Positions 61,567 to 64,000 of a DNA stretch of 64,000 nt are shown here, piece by piece (position 1 is the stretch's first letter; every line of letters starts with the position of its first letter). The position numbers and the translations under genes are program-made. This DNA comes from Panacagrimonas sp965216805. GTDB taxonomy: Bacteria; Pseudomonadota; Gammaproteobacteria; Nevskiales; Nevskiaceae. The notes under the pieces were generated by a model, which was not told the origin of the DNA, searched no databases, and worked only from the letters and a program-made list of their open reading frames with translations. The DNA is taken from assembly GCF_965216805.1 (NCBI RefSeq), contig NZ_CBDCGN010000002.1:1488001-1552000 (forward strand), written 5' to 3'.

Positions 61567-64000
61567 ATGCGGCTGCAGTCCAGCCACGGGGAAATACAGC
61601 AGACCAAGCTGATTCCCCCCAGCAAGAACAGTGCGCTGGTGGTACGCGCCCGTCTGCTGTCGTGCGCATTGGACGCCGCGGGCGGCCGGCTGTTGCTCAT
61701 CAACGCCGCGGCGGGATACGGCAAGACCAGCGTTCTGGCGCAGGTGCACCAGGCGCTGCGCGAGCGCGGTCAGCACGTCGCCTGGCTGAGCCTGGACGAG
61801 GCCGACAACGACCACACGCGGTTTCTACTGCACTGGGTGCAAGCCCTGCGCAAGAGCGGCCTGCGCTTCGGCACGGCGGTGGTGCGTCTGCTGGCTTCCG
61901 GCGGCCAGCCTTCGCCTGCGGTGTTGCGCACCAGCCTGCTCAATGCGCTGGCGGCACTGGACCAGGACCTGTTTCTGGTCCTCGACGACTATCACCTGAT
62001 CACCGATGCGGAAGTTCGCCAGACCCTGGCCGCCGTGCTGCTGGCGCCGCTGGCGCGCGTGCATCTGCTGATCGGCAGCCGCAGTCGCAACGAGCTGCCG
62101 CTCAACCGGCTGCTGGCGCTGAGCCAGGCGTTGGAAATCGACGCGCTGCAGCTGGCGTTCTCCGACACCGAGGCCCGCGACTTCATCGAAGCCACCTCTA
62201 CCCGCAGTCTGGAGCCCGCACAGGCCGCCCGGCTGCGCGAGCAGACCGAGGGTTGGGCGGCCAGCCTGCAGTTGGCGGTGATCGCGCTGAACGCGGTGGA
62301 CGATGTTGCCGGCTTTCTCGATGCGTTCTCCGGCGAGTCGCGTGAAGTGGGCGAGTTCCTGGGCGAGCAGGTGCTGAGCCGACTGGCGCCGCCCCTTCAG
62401 CAATTCCTGATGGAGAGCGCGATCCTCAAGCGCTTCAACACCGGCCTGGTGCAGGCCGTCACCGGACGCAGCGACAGCCGTCAGTTGCTGGACGAGCTCG
62501 AAGCCAGGAATCTGTTCATATTCTCGCTGGACGACCGTCGCAACTGGTATCGCTATCACCATCTGTTCGCCGATTTCCTGCAGCGCCGCCTGCGCGACCG
62601 CCATGGGTCGCGCTGGCAGACCCTGCATCGGCGCGCGGCCGACTGGCTGACCGCCAACGGCCTTGCGACCGAGGCCATCGAACACGCCTTCCTGGCCGAG
62701 GATGTGGAGCGCGCCGGGCAGTTGCTGGACGCCGCCTGCGTGGAGCTGTTCGCCTCCGGGCAGATTCACACCCTGCACCGGCATGCTGCACGCCTGCCGC
62801 GCGACATGCTGCGGCGGTTGCCGCGCCTGCAACTGGAGCTGACCTGGGACTACGAGCTGCAGTGGCGTTTTGCCGAGGCCAGGACCGCGTTGTCCGACGT
62901 CCGCGCGACCCTGGAGCAGGCGCAGGTGGGCGAGGGCGCGGTGCTCGATGCCGCGCAGATGCGCTTCATGCGCAGCAAGCTGGCCCATCGCGAACTGATG
63001 CTGGACCTGCTCGCTGATCGTCTGCCGCAGGCGCACGACCTGGCGCAGAAGTGGTTGGCGGAAACGCCGGATGACGACCCCTTCATGCAGGCCTCGGTGG
63101 GCACCACGCTGATGCAGGCGCAGCGCGAGCGTTACGACTGCGAAGGCGCGCCCTTGCAGGCACCGATGCTGCACCGTCAGTTTGTCGAGGGCGGCGCGCA
63201 TTACGGCACCGTGTTCCACGACTCGGTCGCCGGACTCACCTTCTTCATGCGCGGCGATCTGGACGCTGCCGAGCACGCCTACGAGCGCGCACGGCGCACC
63301 GGCACCGCACTGCAGGGGCAGGATTCGCGGCTGGCCGCAATGCCGACCGCCATGCTCGCCGCCCTGCGTTACGAGCGCGGCGATCTGGAGCGCGCTCGCA
63401 GCCTGCTGCGCGAGCATTCCTTTCTGCTGGCCGACTTCGGTTTTTGCGACCACCCCATCGCACGCTTCCTGACCGCCTCGCGGCTGGCGTGGATCGATGG
63501 TCAGGCGGACGAGGCCATCGACGCGCTGGAAGCCGGCTCGCACGTCGCCGAGCGCCACGGCATGCAGCGGTTGCAGGCGGCGGTGTGGCACGAACGCGTG
63601 CGACAGGCCATCGCCGATGGCCGCAGCACGCAGGCCGCCGCCCTGATGGCTGACCTCGAGCGTCGCGGCGTGCTTTCGAGTTTGGCGCCGGGCGAGGCCG
63701 CCTGCAGCACCGACGAAATGCTGGCGCTGGCGTGGGCGCGCGTGCGCATCGATGGCGGAGACGCCCATGCAGCGTTGCCGGTACTGCAGCGCTGGTATCA
63801 ATACGCGGCGCAGCGACGGTGCCCGCAGGCCGCCTTGCGGATTGCGGTGGTGCTGGCGCGTGCACAGGCGCAGCTCGGTGACACCGGCGCCGCCCAGGCC
63901 ACGGTGGCGGAGTGTCTGCTGGCCTCACGCCAGGACGGATTCGTACGCAGCTTTGTCGACGAAGGGGCGTTCATGGCCACCACCTTGCTCGGTCTGAGGT
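61567..64000 (+). CDS. MalT-type LuxR-family ATP-dependent regulator (3' end outside window)
   Basis: The frame is open from ATG 61567, with GGAGGAAG 7 nt upstream, to the right edge (about 811 codons). Walker A INAAAGYGKTSVL lies near residue 48 and Walker B LFLVLDDYHLI near 140. The winged-helix region GWAASLQLAVIAL follows, then a long array of TPR-like helices. The LuxR HTH expected at the C-terminus is beyond the window. MalT-type STAND proteins oligomerise on a small-molecule signal and activate target genes. Nearby targets may be the synthase/dehydrogenase pair, but that is a guess. Confidence 0.88.
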   Translation, partial: MRLQSSHGEIQQTKLIPPSKNSALVVRARLLSCALDAAGGRLLLINAAAGYGKTSVLAQVHQALRERGQHVAWLSLDEADNDHTRFLLHWVQALRKSGLRFGTAVVRLLASGGQPSPAVLRTSLLNALAALDQDLFLVLDDYHLITDAEVRQTLAAVLLAPLARVHLLIGSRSRNELPLNRLLALSQALEIDALQLAFSDTEARDFIEATSTRSLEPAQAARLREQTEGWAASLQLAVIALNAVDDVAGFLDAFSGESREVGEFLGEQVLSRLAPPLQQFLMESAILKRFNTGLVQAVTGRSDSRQLLDELEARNLFIFSLDDRRNWYRYHHLFADFLQRRLRDRHGSRWQTLHRRAADWLTANGLATEAIEHAFLAEDVERAGQLLDAACVELFASGQIHTLHRHAARLPRDMLRRLPRLQLELTWDYELQWRFAEARTALSDVRATLEQAQVGEGAVLDAAQMRFMRSKLAHRELMLDLLADRLPQAHDLAQKWLAETPDDDPFMQASVGTTLMQAQRERYDCEGAPLQAPMLHRQFVEGGAHYGTVFHDSVAGLTFFMRGDLDAAEHAYERARRTGTALQGQDSRLAAMPTAMLAALRYERGDLERARSLLREHSFLLADFGFCDHPIARFLTASRLAWIDGQADEAIDALEAGSHVAERHGMQRLQAAVWHERVRQAIADGRSTQAAALMADLERRGVLSSLAPGEAACSTDEMLALAWARVRIDGGDAHAALPVLQRWYQYAAQRRCPQAALRIAVVLARAQAQLGDTGAAQATVAECLLASRQDGFVRSFVDEGAFMATTLLGLR

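Overview
The window is GC-rich DNA from a gammaproteobacterium, most likely of the Xanthomonadales/Lysobacterales. Support comes from the surE-pcm-dedA-nlpD order, the epmB/efp/epmA cluster, a FimX-type protein, a winged-helix/kinase fusion and short GGGAATC-type intergenic repeats. This placement is inferred from gene content; no 16S rRNA is present.

Left chromosomal part (1-30.35 kb): a fimX-like gene (runs off the left edge) overlaps epmB. epmB diverges from efp, with epmA downstream of efp, so EF-P and its two lysylation enzymes are together. Next come a winged-helix/pseudokinase gene with an in-frame amber codon, a secreted esterase, recR, phhB coupled to a 1387-residue internally duplicated membrane protein, a PLP trans-sulfuration enzyme, orn, a small heat-shock protein, a 2-hydroxyacid dehydrogenase, an OmpA-type porin, an Smr protein, surE-pcm-dedA-nlpD, a repeat-bearing lipoprotein and greB. 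The block ends with fliEFGHIJK behind a sigma-54 promoter. The flagellar run stops at fliK.

Accessory part (30.35-55.12 kb): first a low-GC patch with a phage-like fragment, a CoiA-like nuclease gene and, on the minus strand, a tRNA-like 3' end with its terminator. Then a genomic island of about 23.4 kb lies between a 49-bp partial copy of tRNA-Asn (31724-31772) and the intact tRNA-Asn (55075-55150). It carries a tyrosine integrase, an excisionase-like protein, AlpA-like regulators, two identical inverted IS3-family elements, a resolvase, a type I restriction-modification locus with an Abi_2 gene and a probable structured RNA between hsdM and hsdS, a DUF433/PIN-like toxin-antitoxin operon with a third membrane-protein gene, a phage-type replication pair, several truncated phage genes, an SRAP protein and a MucR-like regulator. 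The restriction system looks dead: hsdR is split by an IS copy and hsdM has a frameshift, while hsdS, Abi_2 and the toxin-antitoxin genes remain open.

Right chromosomal part (55.15-64 kb): fpr, a class I aspartate aminotransferase, a catabolic-type acetolactate synthase next to an aldehyde dehydrogenase, a small membrane protein and a MalT-type LuxR regulator that runs off the right edge.
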